The notes: a model not told the origin generated them from the sequence alone. A DNA stretch of 64,000 nt from Rhizobium glycinendophyticum (GCF_006443685.1 NZ_VFYP01000001.1:2418001-2482000), one strand, 5' to 3'; positions 37,393-46,805 are shown, counted from the first letter of the stretch. Numbers and translations are program-made.

Positions 37393-39042
37393 TCAGCGCG
37401 TCAGGCGCTTGTAGGACTGGCTGCCGGGGTTCAGCGCATCCGGGCCCAGACGACGGACCTTGTCCTGCTCGTAGTCTTCAAAGTTGCCCTCGAACCATTC
37501 GACATGGCCGTCGCCTTCGAACGCGAGGATGTGGGTCGCCAGACGGTCGAGGAACATGCGATCGTGGCTGATGATGATGGCGCAGCCGGCGAAGGCTTCG
37601 AGCGCACTTTCGAGCGCGCCCAGCGTTTCCGTATCAAGGTCGTTGGTCGGTTCGTCAAGGAGCAGCACGTTGCCGCCGGCCTTCAGCATCTTGGCAAGGT
37701 GCACGCGGTTGCGCTGCCCACCCGAGAGATTGCCGACCTTCTGCTGCTGGTCGCCACCCTTGAAGTTGAAGGCGCCGCAATAGGCGCGAGAGTTCATGTC
37801 GAACTTGCCGAGCTTGATGACTTCGGCACCGCCGGAGATTTCTTCCCAAACGGTCTTGTTGCCATCGAGCGCGTCACGGCTCTGGTCGACGTAACCGAGA
37901 TGCACGGTGTCACCGATCCGGATCGTGCCGGCATCCGGCTTTTCCTGACCGGTGATCATCTTGAACAGCGTGGACTTGCCGGCGCCGTTCGGGCCGATGA
38001 TGCCGACGATACCGCCCGGCGGCAGCTTGATCGACAGGTCGTTGATCAGGGTACGGCCTTCGAAGCCCTTCTTGATGCCTTCGAGCTCGATGACCACCTG
38101 TCCGAGGCGCTCGGACACCGGAATGATGATCTGCGCATCGCCGGGGCGGATGTTTTCGGCCGCATCGACCAGCTGTTCGTAAGCCTTGATACGCGCCTTC
38201 GACTTTGCCTGACGGGCCTTCGGGCTGGAGGCAATCCATTCCTGTTCGCGCGACAACGCCTTCTGGCGACCGGCTTCGTCGCGGGCTTCCTGCTGCATAC
38301 GCTTGGCTTTGGCCGTCAGGTAGGCCGAGTAGTTGCCTTCGTAGGGGATGCCGCGGCCACGGTCGAGCTCGAGGATCCAGCCCGTGACGTTGTCGAGGAA
38401 GTAGCGGTCGTGGGTGATCATCATCACGGCGCCGGGATAGTCGCGCAGATGCTTTTCGAGCCAGGCGATGGTCTCGGCGTCGAGATGGTTGGTCGGTTCG
38501 TCGAGCAAAAGCAGATCCGGTTGCGACAGCAGCAGGCGGCAGAGCGCGATACGGCGGCGTTCACCGCCGGAGAGAACCGTAACGTCGGAATCCTTCGGCG
38601 GGCAGCGCAGAGCTTCCATCGCCATCTCGACCTGCTGTTCGAGGTCCCAGAGGTTCTGGCTGTCGATGATATCCTGGAGCTTCGCGCCCTCTTCCGCCGT
38701 CTCGTCGGAATAGTTCATCATCAGTTCGTTGTAGCGGTCGAGCACGGCCTGCTTGTCGGCGACCCCTTCCATGACGTTCTCGAAGGCGGTCTTGGCAGGA
38801 TCCAGATGCGGTTCCTGCTCCAGATAACCGACGGTCGCGCCCTCGGCGAGCCAGGCCTCACCCGTGTATTCCTTGTCCTTGCCCGCAATAATGCGCAGAA
38901 CCGTCGACTTACCCGCACCGTTCGGGCCGAGAATACCGATCTTGGCATCCGGGTAGAAGGACAGGTTGACGTTCTCGAGGATCTTCTTGGCGCCGTAGGA
39001 CTTGTTCAGTCCCGACATGTGATAGATGAACTGGCGTGCCAT
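37393..39042 (-). CDS. ettA: ABC-F translation factor EttA (energy-dependent translational throttle)
   Basis: Soluble tandem ABC ATPase that binds the ribosomal E site and gates the start of elongation according to ATP level. The 549-residue protein has two Walker A motifs GPNGAGKS (N- and C-terminal domains), signatures LSGGERRRIAL and LSGGQRNRVHL, Walker B LLLLDEPTNHLDAET and VLLLDEPTNDLDTET, and the charged interdomain linker. The N-terminal RQFIYHMSGLNKSYG and the overall length match EttA rather than Uup, YbiT or YheS. Confidence 0.94.
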   Translation of the reverse strand: MARQFIYHMSGLNKSYGAKKILENVNLSFYPDAKIGILGPNGAGKSTVLRIIAGKDKEYTGEAWLAEGATVGYLEQEPHLDPAKTAFENVMEGVADKQAVLDRYNELMMNYSDETAEEGAKLQDIIDSQNLWDLEQQVEMAMEALRCPPKDSDVTVLSGGERRRIALCRLLLSQPDLLLLDEPTNHLDAETIAWLEKHLRDYPGAVMMITHDRYFLDNVTGWILELDRGRGIPYEGNYSAYLTAKAKRMQQEARDEAGRQKALSREQEWIASSPKARQAKSKARIKAYEQLVDAAENIRPGDAQIIIPVSERLGQVVIELEGIKKGFEGRTLINDLSIKLPPGGIVGIIGPNGAGKSTLFKMITGQEKPDAGTIRIGDTVHLGYVDQSRDALDGNKTVWEEISGGAEVIKLGKFDMNSRAYCGAFNFKGGDQQQKVGNLSGGQRNRVHLAKMLKAGGNVLLLDEPTNDLDTETLGALESALEAFAGCAIIISHDRMFLDRLATHILAFEGDGHVEWFEGNFEDYEQDKVRRLGPDALNPGSQSYKRLTR

Positions 39043-39150
39043 GGGGTCTTGCTCCGGCGGGAATGGGATTTGCCGCTATGTAGGCGAATTGCAGCGAGGG
39101 AGCAACGGCACATTGCCCCCTGGATCAAAAGCGGAGGGGTTTTTTTGCGG

Positions 39151-40932
39151 CTACTGGAAGCGGGTATGGTCGATTTTAAAGACCTGCAACTGCCTCTTCG
39201 GCTCGGTGAGGCGGATCAGCCCAGGCCAGTCCCCGCCCCTGCTGAGCGCGGCCAGTGGCAAGGCATCGGCAAATTCCTCCGGCGCCTCGAAACGGCAAAG
39301 CGCAACATAATCGAACGGAGCCGCAGCTTGGCGACGGTCATGCGGATCAACCTGCACGAAAGTCTCGAAAATGCGTCTCATGCCAGGCGAGGAACGGTGA
39401 AACGGGATCCCGGCGATCGTGACGCCCGGAGGCAGGTGCGTGACAAGATCCAATCCCACCGCCATGGGGGCCATCACCCGGCCCGGCGCCAGTTGCTTGA
39501 TCGCGCTCATATCCGCATCTTTGCAGGCAGCGTAAGACAGGAAATCAGCCAGAGCGACCTTGCCTGGTTTGACCGGGATGGCAAGGTGCAGCGTCCAGCC
39601 TAGAGCAGCAAGAATTGCTACCGATCCGGCAAGCAATTGCACTGCAAACCTCGGCCTGTCGTTGATCGCAGCCAACGCCACCGGAATGAAGAGCGGTATG
39701 AGTGCCATCGGGAAGCGGATGTAGCGCGTCTGAAGACATGCGAGAATCAGAGAGCCAACAGCAACGGCAAAGACGATCGGCGTTCCGGATTTGCCGCTTT
39801 GCCATGTGGATCGGATAACCGGCGAAGCGAGCACCAGCACCGCCATCAAGACCGCCAGTGTCAGAAGATGGGGAAAATATCCCTTCTGGAAATAGATCAA
39901 GATCGAATGCTCCTGCGCGAGCCGCTCCAGCCAGAGCGCACGGGAGAGTGGGTCGACCATATGATAGGGACCGCTGAGGCAAAGAGGAAAGCTGAAAGCA
40001 AGCAAGACCAAGAAAGCGAAGGCAGCGAAAAGCAGGGCGAAACTGCGAACCCGAGGCCCCGATTGCGCCAAGAGAGCCGCCGTCAGGATGGTGAGCACGC
40101 CATACGCCATAAGCCCAGCGATATAGGGCGCCGAAAAGGCGTCGCATTCGGTGGCTGTGAGCCCCCTGAACCCGATCAGCAACAAGCCCGCGAGCGGCGC
40201 ACAGATGAGGATCGCAAAACCGAATCCAGCATAGAATTTCTCAATGCCGGAGCGTCTGAGAATCCAGCTGCCAGAAATCGTCGCCAAAACCACCGCGACC
40301 AGTGGCAAGAGCTCAAGCCCCACCGCCATCGACACGACGACGGCAACAGCCGCAACGACGGCGCTCCGATACGTCCACCTGATCAGACCCCAGAAGATGA
40401 AGAGAATGGCCAGCAGTTGAACATTATGGTGATCGATACGCCCGGGTGAGAACTCCCAGATGGACAACGCCATGGCCAGCACCGTGACAACCAGTACCGG
40501 CGTCCCCAGCACCTTACCCTCGGGCAGCATCTCCTTTATGATCGAGACGACGAGCAGGCAGTAGCCGGCCAGCATGACCGGCGGCCAGATGAGAAATGCC
40601 GCCTTGAGGCCGGCCTCGTCACCGACAACCAGAGCAAGTCCCTTCGCGACGACGAGATAAGGCAGATCAACCAGCCGCGACCACGGCGACACATAGGGCT
40701 CTGGCATAGAGATGAAAGGCAGTGTCCGGTCGAACCAATTGCCGCTGCGTAGCAATTCTCGAATCTGCAAGGCCCGCAGCACATCGTCGGTATCGCCGAG
40801 GTAAAGCGTTCCGTCAGCGAGATCGAACAACAGGATCGCAAAGGACACAACCCATGCCACCACGACCAGCCGCCACACTCCGTTGACGGCGACGGGCCTT
40901 GGCGTCGACGGAATGGTGTTACGTTGCAGCAT
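39151..40932 (-). CDS. Polytopic membrane protein, probable GT-C-fold glycosyltransferase
   Basis: The 593-residue protein has about 12-13 hydrophobic helices and a C-terminal soluble region of about 130 residues. The first extracytoplasmic loop contains TDDVLRALQIRELL and, further on, PYVSPWSRLVDLPYL. An acidic motif in this loop plus the SRLVD segment resembles GT-C enzymes such as STT3/PglB-type oligosaccharyltransferases and ArnT, which use polyprenyl-linked sugar donors. A later loop has FSPGRIDHHNVQ, also seen in that group. Donor and acceptor are unknown. No sugar-biosynthesis genes are adjacent. Confidence 0.65.
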   Translation of the reverse strand: MLQRNTIPSTPRPVAVNGVWRLVVVAWVVSFAILLFDLADGTLYLGDTDDVLRALQIRELLRSGNWFDRTLPFISMPEPYVSPWSRLVDLPYLVVAKGLALVVGDEAGLKAAFLIWPPVMLAGYCLLVVSIIKEMLPEGKVLGTPVLVVTVLAMALSIWEFSPGRIDHHNVQLLAILFIFWGLIRWTYRSAVVAAVAVVVSMAVGLELLPLVAVVLATISGSWILRRSGIEKFYAGFGFAILICAPLAGLLLIGFRGLTATECDAFSAPYIAGLMAYGVLTILTAALLAQSGPRVRSFALLFAAFAFLVLLAFSFPLCLSGPYHMVDPLSRALWLERLAQEHSILIYFQKGYFPHLLTLAVLMAVLVLASPVIRSTWQSGKSGTPIVFAVAVGSLILACLQTRYIRFPMALIPLFIPVALAAINDRPRFAVQLLAGSVAILAALGWTLHLAIPVKPGKVALADFLSYAACKDADMSAIKQLAPGRVMAPMAVGLDLVTHLPPGVTIAGIPFHRSSPGMRRIFETFVQVDPHDRRQAAAPFDYVALCRFEAPEEFADALPLAALSRGGDWPGLIRLTEPKRQLQVFKIDHTRFQ

Positions 40933-41112
40933 CTGGCATGTCCATCCAACGGGGCGCCGACAAGAGGGCAGGCAATATGCCGGGGGGATAGCAGAGAAAC
41001 GCTAAAAGTTTATAAGCCCCAGGATTGCGCATCATCCCGGCATCAAAGGCGCGGTGGCAGACGTCGCGGAGGAAGGCACAACCGCAGACGACATTCCCGC
41101 TATGGAGGAAGA

Positions 41113-42039
41113 ATGTTTACAGACCTCAGCTTTCTGGACGCCCCCAGCGGCGCCCGTCTTGCCTATCATCACCTTGCCGCGACCGGCACCCCGCGCGGCA
41201 TCGTGCTCGTCTGCCACGGCCTTGCCGAACATTCCCGCCGCTACGAGGGTTTCGCGACGGCGCTCTCCGCCCGTGGCTACCACGTCTATGCGCACGACCA
41301 TCGCGGCCATGGCGAAACCACGGCCCCCGATACCGAGATCGGCCGGTTTGCCGCCCGTAACGGAGTAGCCAAGGTAATAGCCGACGTTCGGGCCATGCGC
41401 GATCTCGCCGTCGTCCGACATCCCGGACTGCCTGTCACCCTCTTCGGCCATTCCATGGGCGGACTGATCGCGCTCAACTCTGCAGGCGCCCATCCGCAGG
41501 CTTTCCAATCGCTCTCCGTGTGGAACTCCAATTTCAATCCGAGGTCAGCCGGCCGCTTCGCCCAAGGCGTACTATCGCTCGAGAAGATGCTTAAAGGCTC
41601 GGACGTACCCTCGGCTATCCTGCCGAAAGCCACGTTTGGCGCCTGGGGCAGATCCATTCCAGGCCACCGCACCGCCTTCGACTGGCTCTCGCATGATCCG
41701 GCGGAGGTTGATGCCTATATCGCCGATCCGCTCTGCGGCTTCGATGCCAGCGTCTCACTCTGGCAGGATTTGTTCCGCCTTACCTTCGCCGGCGCATCAC
41801 CTGAAAACCTCGCTCGCCTGCCCTCCGGCCTGCCCGTCTACCTTGTCGGCGGTGGTCAGGACCCGGCCACCAACAAGGGACGCGAGATCCGCTGGCTCGG
41901 ACGGCGCATGATGGATGCTGGCATGACACACGTCACCACGACCATCTACGACGCGATGCGTCACGAGACCCTGAACGAGATTGGTCGTGAACAGGCGATC
42001 TCAGACTTCGTGTCCTGGCTGGACCGGAGCACAACATAG
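41113..42039 (+). CDS. Alpha/beta hydrolase, monoacylglycerol lipase/lysophospholipase-like
   Basis: The 308-residue serine hydrolase starts at the ATG at 41113 (GGAGGAAG site; the frame is open further upstream). It has the family's HGLAEHSRRYEGFA and DHRGHGET segments, the nucleophile elbow GHSMGG, a candidate catalytic Asp in GGGQDPATN and His in AMRHETLNE. No signal peptide is seen. It is similar to PldB-type lysophospholipases and monoacylglycerol lipases. Divergent from the GT-C-like gene. Confidence 0.85.
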   Translation: MFTDLSFLDAPSGARLAYHHLAATGTPRGIVLVCHGLAEHSRRYEGFATALSARGYHVYAHDHRGHGETTAPDTEIGRFAARNGVAKVIADVRAMRDLAVVRHPGLPVTLFGHSMGGLIALNSAGAHPQAFQSLSVWNSNFNPRSAGRFAQGVLSLEKMLKGSDVPSAILPKATFGAWGRSIPGHRTAFDWLSHDPAEVDAYIADPLCGFDASVSLWQDLFRLTFAGASPENLARLPSGLPVYLVGGGQDPATNKGREIRWLGRRMMDAGMTHVTTTIYDAMRHETLNEIGREQAISDFVSWLDRSTT

Positions 42040-42190
42040 AGTGCCTGCCTGGCTTGCCGAAACGGAATGACCCCATGAGAGAAAATCAAGTGCTAAGGCC
42101 GTGAACGGACGCTAAGACTGGCGCGATTGCAGGAAAACTCATGACAGCCGACACGAAGCGTCGCCTGTTCACCTGCAGCAAGGGAGCCGT

Positions 42191-43390
42191 ATGACTGACA
42201 GCCCGTCCGCAAAGTCACCACTATCCGGCATCCGGGTGATCGAACTTGCCCGTGTTCTTGCAGGCCCCTGGGCCGGTCAGATGCTGGCCGATCTCGGCGC
42301 CGACGTGATCAAGGTGGAAAACCCCGAAGGCGGCGACGACACCCGCGCCTGGGGGCCTCCCTTCGTCGAGGGCGCCGACGGCGAAAACCTCTCGGCCGCC
42401 TATTACCATTCGACCAACCGCAACAAGCGCTCGATCGCGGTCGACCTGAAGACCCCGGAAGGCCAGGAGACGGTCCGTCGCCTCTGCGCCTCTGCCGATG
42501 TCGTCATCGAGAATTTCAAACGCGGCGGCCTTCAGAAATACGGCCTCGACTACGAGAGCCTGAAGGCGAGCAACCCGAAGCTCGTCTACTGCTCGATCAC
42601 CGGCTTCGGCCAGAACGGCCCCTATGCCGATTTCGCCGGCTATGACTATATCGTCCAGGGCATGTCCGGCTTCATGTCGATCACCGGTGAGAAGGACGGC
42701 GAGCCGATGAAGGCAGGCGTCGCCATCGCCGACATCTTCACCGGCATCTATGCAGTGACCGCGATCCAGGCGGCCCTCATCCACGCGATGAAGACAGGCC
42801 AGGGCCAGTTCGTCGACATGGCCCTGCTCGACGTGATGTCGGCCGTGCTCGCCAACCAGAACATGAACTACCTGATCTCGGGCAAGCCGCCGACCCGGCT
42901 CGGCAATGCCCATCCGAACATCAGCCCCTATGAAGTCGTGCCGACAGCGGACGGCCACCTGATCCTCGCCGTCGGCAATGACGGCCAGTTCAAGCGCCTC
43001 TGCACCATCCTCGGCATCCCCGCTGTCGCCGAGGATGAACGCTTCGCCACCAACAAGGCCCGCGTCGCCCACAAGGTCGAGGTTCGTGTCATCGTCACCG
43101 CTGAAACCGTGAAGTGGCAGAAGCGCGATCTGCTCTCCGCCTGTGAAGCCAATGCAGTGCCGGCTGGACCGATCAACTCGATCGAGGAAATGTTCGCCGA
43201 CCCGCAGGTCCAGGCACGCGGTTTGAAGATCGAGCTGACCGACGACAAGGGCACCGTGATCCCTTCCGTGCGCACGCCGATCGTGCTCTCCGAGACACCC
43301 CTGCGCTACGAGCGACCGAGCCCGCGCATCGGCGAGCACGGCGAAGACATTCTGGCCGAACTGGCCGAGCTGGAAAGGAAGACGCAATGA
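42191..43390 (+). CDS. CaiB/BaiF class III CoA-transferase
   Basis: Transfers CoA between acyl-CoA and a free acid by the interlocked-dimer mechanism. The 399-residue protein has LSGIRVIELARVLAGPWAGQ at the N-terminus, NRNKRSIAVDLKTPEG, and the nucleophile Asp in FVDMALLDVMSA. Substrates cannot be read from the sequence; formyl-CoA:oxalate and succinyl-CoA-type transferases belong to this family. It overlaps the downstream TPP-enzyme gene by 4 nt, so the two probably act together. Confidence 0.9.
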   Translation: MTDSPSAKSPLSGIRVIELARVLAGPWAGQMLADLGADVIKVENPEGGDDTRAWGPPFVEGADGENLSAAYYHSTNRNKRSIAVDLKTPEGQETVRRLCASADVVIENFKRGGLQKYGLDYESLKASNPKLVYCSITGFGQNGPYADFAGYDYIVQGMSGFMSITGEKDGEPMKAGVAIADIFTGIYAVTAIQAALIHAMKTGQGQFVDMALLDVMSAVLANQNMNYLISGKPPTRLGNAHPNISPYEVVPTADGHLILAVGNDGQFKRLCTILGIPAVAEDERFATNKARVAHKVEVRVIVTAETVKWQKRDLLSACEANAVPAGPINSIEEMFADPQVQARGLKIELTDDKGTVIPSVRTPIVLSETPLRYERPSPRIGEHGEDILAELAELERKTQ

Positions 43391-45039
43391 AGAGAACCGG
43401 CGGCGAACTGATCGTCGAAGCCTTGAAGGCCAACGGCGTCGAGCGCGTGTCCTGCGTTCCCGGCGAAAGTTATCTCGCCGTGCTCGACGCGCTGAAGGAC
43501 AGCGGCATCGAAACGCTGGTCTGCCGCCAGGAAGGCGGCGCCGCCATGATGGCCGATGCCTGGGGTCGCCTCACCGGCAAACCCGGCATCTGCATGGTGA
43601 CCCGTGGTCCGGGCGCCACGAACGCCTCTGCCGGCCTGCATGTCGCAAAGCAGGATTCGATCCCGATGATCCTCTTCATCGGCCAGATCGGCCGTGACAT
43701 GAAGGAGCGCGAAGCCTTCCAGGAAGTCGAATACCGCCGCGCCTTCACCGAATTTGCCAAATGGGTCGGCGAAATCGATGACGCCCGCCGCATCCCGGAA
43801 TTCGTCACCCGCGCCTTTGCCGTCGCCACATCAGGACGCCCAGGCCCCGTCGTGCTGACGCTGCCCGAAGACATGCTGCTCGACGAAGTCGAAGCTCCGG
43901 AAGCCAAGCCCTACACCCCTGTCGAGGCTCATCCCGGTCCAAGCCAGATCGCAGCCCTCGGCGAACTGCTAAAGACCGCCAAGCGCCCGATGGTCGTTCT
44001 CGGCGGCACCCGCTGGAGCGAGAAATCCGTCGCCGGCATCCAGGCCTTCGCCGAAAAGTTCAAGCTGCCGGTCGGCTGCTCCTTCCGCCGCCAGATGCTC
44101 TTCGACCACCTGCATCCCTCCTATGCCGGCGATGTCGGCATCGGCATCAACCCGGCGCTCGCCAAGGAAGTGAAGGAAGCCGATCTGCTGATCCTGCTCG
44201 GCGGCCGTTTCTCCGAAATGCCGTCCTCCTCCTACACGCTGATGGACATCCCCTACCCGGCGCAAAAGCTCGTGCATGTGCATCCGGACCCGTCAGAACT
44301 CGGCCGCGTCTACCGCGCCGATCTCGCGATCTGTGCCGCCCCTGAGGAATTCGTCGCAGCACTCGCGACCCTGGATTCACCCGCCGCCCCTGTATGGGCC
44401 GAGCGCACCGAGACCATGCATGCCGCCTATCTCGCCTGGTCGACGCCGCCCAAGGCCGGCCCCGGTGCCGTCCAGATGGGGCCGATCATGGAATGGATCG
44501 AAGCCAATACGCCGAAGGATGCGATCTTTACCAACGGTGCCGGCAACTATGCCACCTGGCTGCATCGCTTCCACCGCTTCCAGGCCTTCAACACTCAGGC
44601 CGCCCCGACTTCGGGCTCCATGGGCTATGGCCTGCCGGCAGCCGTCGCTGCCAAGCAGTTGTTCCCCGAGCGTGAGGTCATCTGCTTTGCCGGCGACGGC
44701 TGCTTCATGATGCATGGCCAAGAATTCGCGACCGCCATCCGCTACAACCTGCCGATTATCACGCTCGTCATCAACAACGGCATGTACGGCACGATCCGCA
44801 TGCACCAGGAGCGTGAATATCCGGGCCGTGTCAGCGCCACCGACCTGACAAACCCCGATTTCGCAGCCCTTGCCAAGGCCTATGGCGGCCACGGCGAAAC
44901 CGTCGAGAAGACCGAAGACTTCGCCCCGGCCTTCCTGCGCGCCCGCGCTTCAGGCAAGCCCGCAATCATCGAGATCAAACTCGATCCGGAAGCGATCACG
45001 CCGACGCGAACCTTGACGCAAATTCGCAACAAGGCCTGA
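43387..45039 (+). CDS. Thiamine-pyrophosphate-dependent enzyme, acetolactate-synthase-like
   Basis: The 550-residue TPP enzyme has three domains: the PYR domain with catalytic Glu in CRQEGGAAMMADAWGR, a central domain, and the PP domain with the GDG motif AGDGCFMMHGQEFATA ending in TLVINNGMYGTI. It is related to acetolactate synthase, benzoylformate decarboxylase and oxalyl-CoA decarboxylase, but I cannot assign one of these. Pairing with a class III CoA-transferase recalls the frc-oxc (oxalate) arrangement. The FAD-site signature of true acetolactate synthases is not obvious. Confidence 0.88.
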   Translation: MKRTGGELIVEALKANGVERVSCVPGESYLAVLDALKDSGIETLVCRQEGGAAMMADAWGRLTGKPGICMVTRGPGATNASAGLHVAKQDSIPMILFIGQIGRDMKEREAFQEVEYRRAFTEFAKWVGEIDDARRIPEFVTRAFAVATSGRPGPVVLTLPEDMLLDEVEAPEAKPYTPVEAHPGPSQIAALGELLKTAKRPMVVLGGTRWSEKSVAGIQAFAEKFKLPVGCSFRRQMLFDHLHPSYAGDVGIGINPALAKEVKEADLLILLGGRFSEMPSSSYTLMDIPYPAQKLVHVHPDPSELGRVYRADLAICAAPEEFVAALATLDSPAAPVWAERTETMHAAYLAWSTPPKAGPGAVQMGPIMEWIEANTPKDAIFTNGAGNYATWLHRFHRFQAFNTQAAPTSGSMGYGLPAAVAAKQLFPEREVICFAGDGCFMMHGQEFATAIRYNLPIITLVINNGMYGTIRMHQEREYPGRVSATDLTNPDFAALAKAYGGHGETVEKTEDFAPAFLRARASGKPAIIEIKLDPEAITPTRTLTQIRNKA

Positions 45040-45061
45040 CAGGCCATTGACCTGAAACAAG

Positions 45062-45090
45062 AAAAGGCCGGGATCGCTCCCGGCCTTTTC
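45062..45090 (+). terminator. Terminator of the CoA-transferase/TPP-enzyme operon
   Basis: A perfect 12-bp stem AAAAGGCCGGGA/TCCCGGCCTTTT with a TCGC loop, 23 bp after the stop codon. The symmetric A/T flanks allow it to act for the minus-strand RidA gene as well. Confidence 0.9.
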
Positions 45091-45113
45091 GTATTCTAGA
45101 CGTCTCTCAGAGA

Positions 45114-45455
45114 TCAGAGAGCGGCCGTGACGATGAACTCGACCTTGTAGTCCGGGGTCGCGAGAGCAGCTTCCGACGTCGCACGGGCCGGCGGGTTGGC
45201 CGGATCGATCCAGGCTTCCCAGACGGCGTTCATTTCGCCGAAGGTCGACATGTCCGAGAGGTAGATGATCGTCTGCAGGATCTTCGACTTGCCCGAGCCG
45301 GCAGCGGCCAGCAGGCGGTCGACTTCGGCCAGAGCCGACTTCGACTGCTCGGTCACGGATGCGCCTTCGCCAACCTGGCCGGCGAGATAGACGGTGTTGC
45401 CGTGGACGACGGCGCCGCTCATGCGCTTGCCGGGCTCGATACGCTTGATGGACAT
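45114..45455 (-). CDS. RidA/YjgF/UK114-family protein
   Basis: Small trimeric deaminase family; canonical RidA hydrolyses reactive 2-aminoacrylate and other enamine/imine intermediates. The 113-residue protein starts at the ATG at 45455 (AGGAGTAC upstream). It contains NTVYLAGQVGE and the conserved active-site Arg in PPARATSEAALA. The canonical RidA subfamily signature is only partly present, so this is probably a paralogous Rid group with an unknown natural substrate. Confidence 0.88.
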   Translation of the reverse strand: MSIKRIEPGKRMSGAVVHGNTVYLAGQVGEGASVTEQSKSALAEVDRLLAAAGSGKSKILQTIIYLSDMSTFGEMNAVWEAWIDPANPPARATSEAALATPDYKVEFIVTAAL

Positions 45456-45483
45456 GATGTACTCCTGTCTGGTGTGGTAGAAA

Positions 45484-45514
45484 AAAACGAAGGCCGGGCT
45501 CAACCGCCCGGCCT
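45484..45514 (-). terminator. Terminator of the CRSGAR phosphatase/sulfurtransferase gene
   Basis: On the minus strand a 9-bp stem AGGCCGGGC/GCCCGGCCT with a 6-base loop is followed by TCGTTTTTTT. It separates this gene from ridA. Confidence 0.88.
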
Positions 45515-45534
45515 GTGGATGAGAATGGTGAAGT

Positions 45535-45873
45535 TCAGCCGCGCTGGCGAAGCGCGTGTTCGTAGGTCGCAGTGGAGCGCGCACCGGAACGGCAATAGCC
45601 AAGCATCGGCTTGTCGAAATCCTCGAGCGCATCGACCATGTCGGCCACGGCATCGGGCGTAACGCCCATCGGCCCGACGGGTACGTGTTTGGTCTTCAGG
45701 CCGAGCTCTCCTGCCCGTGCCGCAATCGCCGCAAAACTCGGCTGGCCCATCTCCTCGCCATCAGGACGATGGCAGACGATCGACTTGAAACCGAGCTGCT
45801 TGATCGTATCGAGATCGTCGGCCGTGATCTGGCCGGTGACCGAATATTCCTCGTTGATCTGCCTGATATTCAT
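45535..45873 (-). CDS. TIGR01244-type sulfurtransferase/phosphatase (DUF442, Blh N-domain-like)
   Basis: The 112-residue single-domain protein starts at the ATG at 45873 (MNIRQINEEYSVTGQI). The active-site loop is GYCRSGARS, a Cys-x4-Arg rhodanese/dual-specificity-phosphatase-like signature. The same fold forms the N-terminal domain of the sulfide-responsive Blh proteins, where it acts in persulfide or sulfur handling. No substrate can be read here and no sulfur genes are adjacent. Confidence 0.82.
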   Translation of the reverse strand: MNIRQINEEYSVTGQITADDLDTIKQLGFKSIVCHRPDGEEMGQPSFAAIAARAGELGLKTKHVPVGPMGVTPDAVADMVDALEDFDKPMLGYCRSGARSTATYEHALRQRG

Positions 45874-45977
45874 CCGCTCAACCTCATCGAAATCTTGGGC
45901 GCAACATCTACGACGGGCGTCCTCATGCGTCAATGACGGCGAGCGCCGGCGCAGTTTTTCGCGGCGGGCGGCAAAGT

Positions 45978-46805
45978 TCAAGAAAAGGAGAATGCCAACC
46001 CGTAATGCCGGCTCTGGCCGGGCTCCAGCGTGACGAATTCGCCTGCCTGCTGCAACTCGTCGCGACTCACCCAACGGTGAGAAACCGGCTCGATGCCGAG
46101 CACATGCGCCGGTGCCTTCTGATTGCGCCAGACCTGCAGATAAGGCAGCGTGTCGGTACGGAAACGCACCTTGAGCCGCTTATCGCCGATGGCCTTCATC
46201 GGCCCCAACCGGACTTCCGCCCAGCCACCATGGCCGGCCGGCACGCAGAAGACACCGCCATCGCCCTCACCGAAGGTCCAGGGAAAGCCTCCGCGCTCCA
46301 GCATCGCGCCTTCAAGTCCAGTTCCCTCGTCGAAATGTTTCGCCCCCAGATTGATGTGGTACATCAAGAACGCGGGAAACGCCGTATGACCGGTGTTGAC
46401 AACCTCGTCGGCCAGTTGCACCTCGCCACTGTCGCCTTTGATCCGCCACTGGCGCCGCAACTCGGCCTGCCCCCCCTCGGCCAGCCTCACCGGCACGCGC
46501 GCCTCGGCCACCAGGTCTGCCCCGTCCATGGAGACGTGCAGCGCCTCAGCCGGATGCGCCGACAACGAACCATGCAGGGGATACATTCCTTTTCCATCCG
46601 GCAGCGGGTGCGGATGACGAATGTGGTCGGGTCCGCAGGTGAAGAGAAAGCCTTCGAGCGAATGGTCGATGCGCGGATCGCCATCGTCAGGAATAGCACG
46701 GCCGGGCGAAAGATCGAGGCCATCGACCACGCATGCTCCGATGTCGAAGACGGAGCTTTCATCCAGTGTCAGAGATGGGCCACGAGAACCGCGAAAAGAA
46801 ATCAT
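45978..46805 (-). CDS. Aldose 1-epimerase-family protein (DUF4432-like)
   Basis: The 275-residue beta-sandwich protein is related to galactose mutarotases. Visible features are the repeated substrate-loop histidines (DHIRHPHPLPDGKG, MYPLHGSLSAHPAEA), FLMYHINLGAK and a C-terminal VLGIEPVSHRW whose Glu could be catalytic. The substrate is unknown. Its ATG overlaps the stop of the upstream MarR gene, so a MarR-regulated carbohydrate function is likely. Confidence 0.8.
   Translation of the reverse strand: MISFRGSRGPSLTLDESSVFDIGACVVDGLDLSPGRAIPDDGDPRIDHSLEGFLFTCGPDHIRHPHPLPDGKGMYPLHGSLSAHPAEALHVSMDGADLVAEARVPVRLAEGGQAELRRQWRIKGDSGEVQLADEVVNTGHTAFPAFLMYHINLGAKHFDEGTGLEGAMLERGGFPWTFGEGDGGVFCVPAGHGGWAEVRLGPMKAIGDKRLKVRFRTDTLPYLQVWRNQKAPAHVLGIEPVSHRWVSRDELQQAGEFVTLEPGQSRHYGLAFSFS

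Noticed and set aside
37243..39603. A 786-codon plus-strand open frame over ettA
   Set aside because: It is antisense to an unmistakable ABC-F gene and spans its terminator and start; no domain is recognisable in it.
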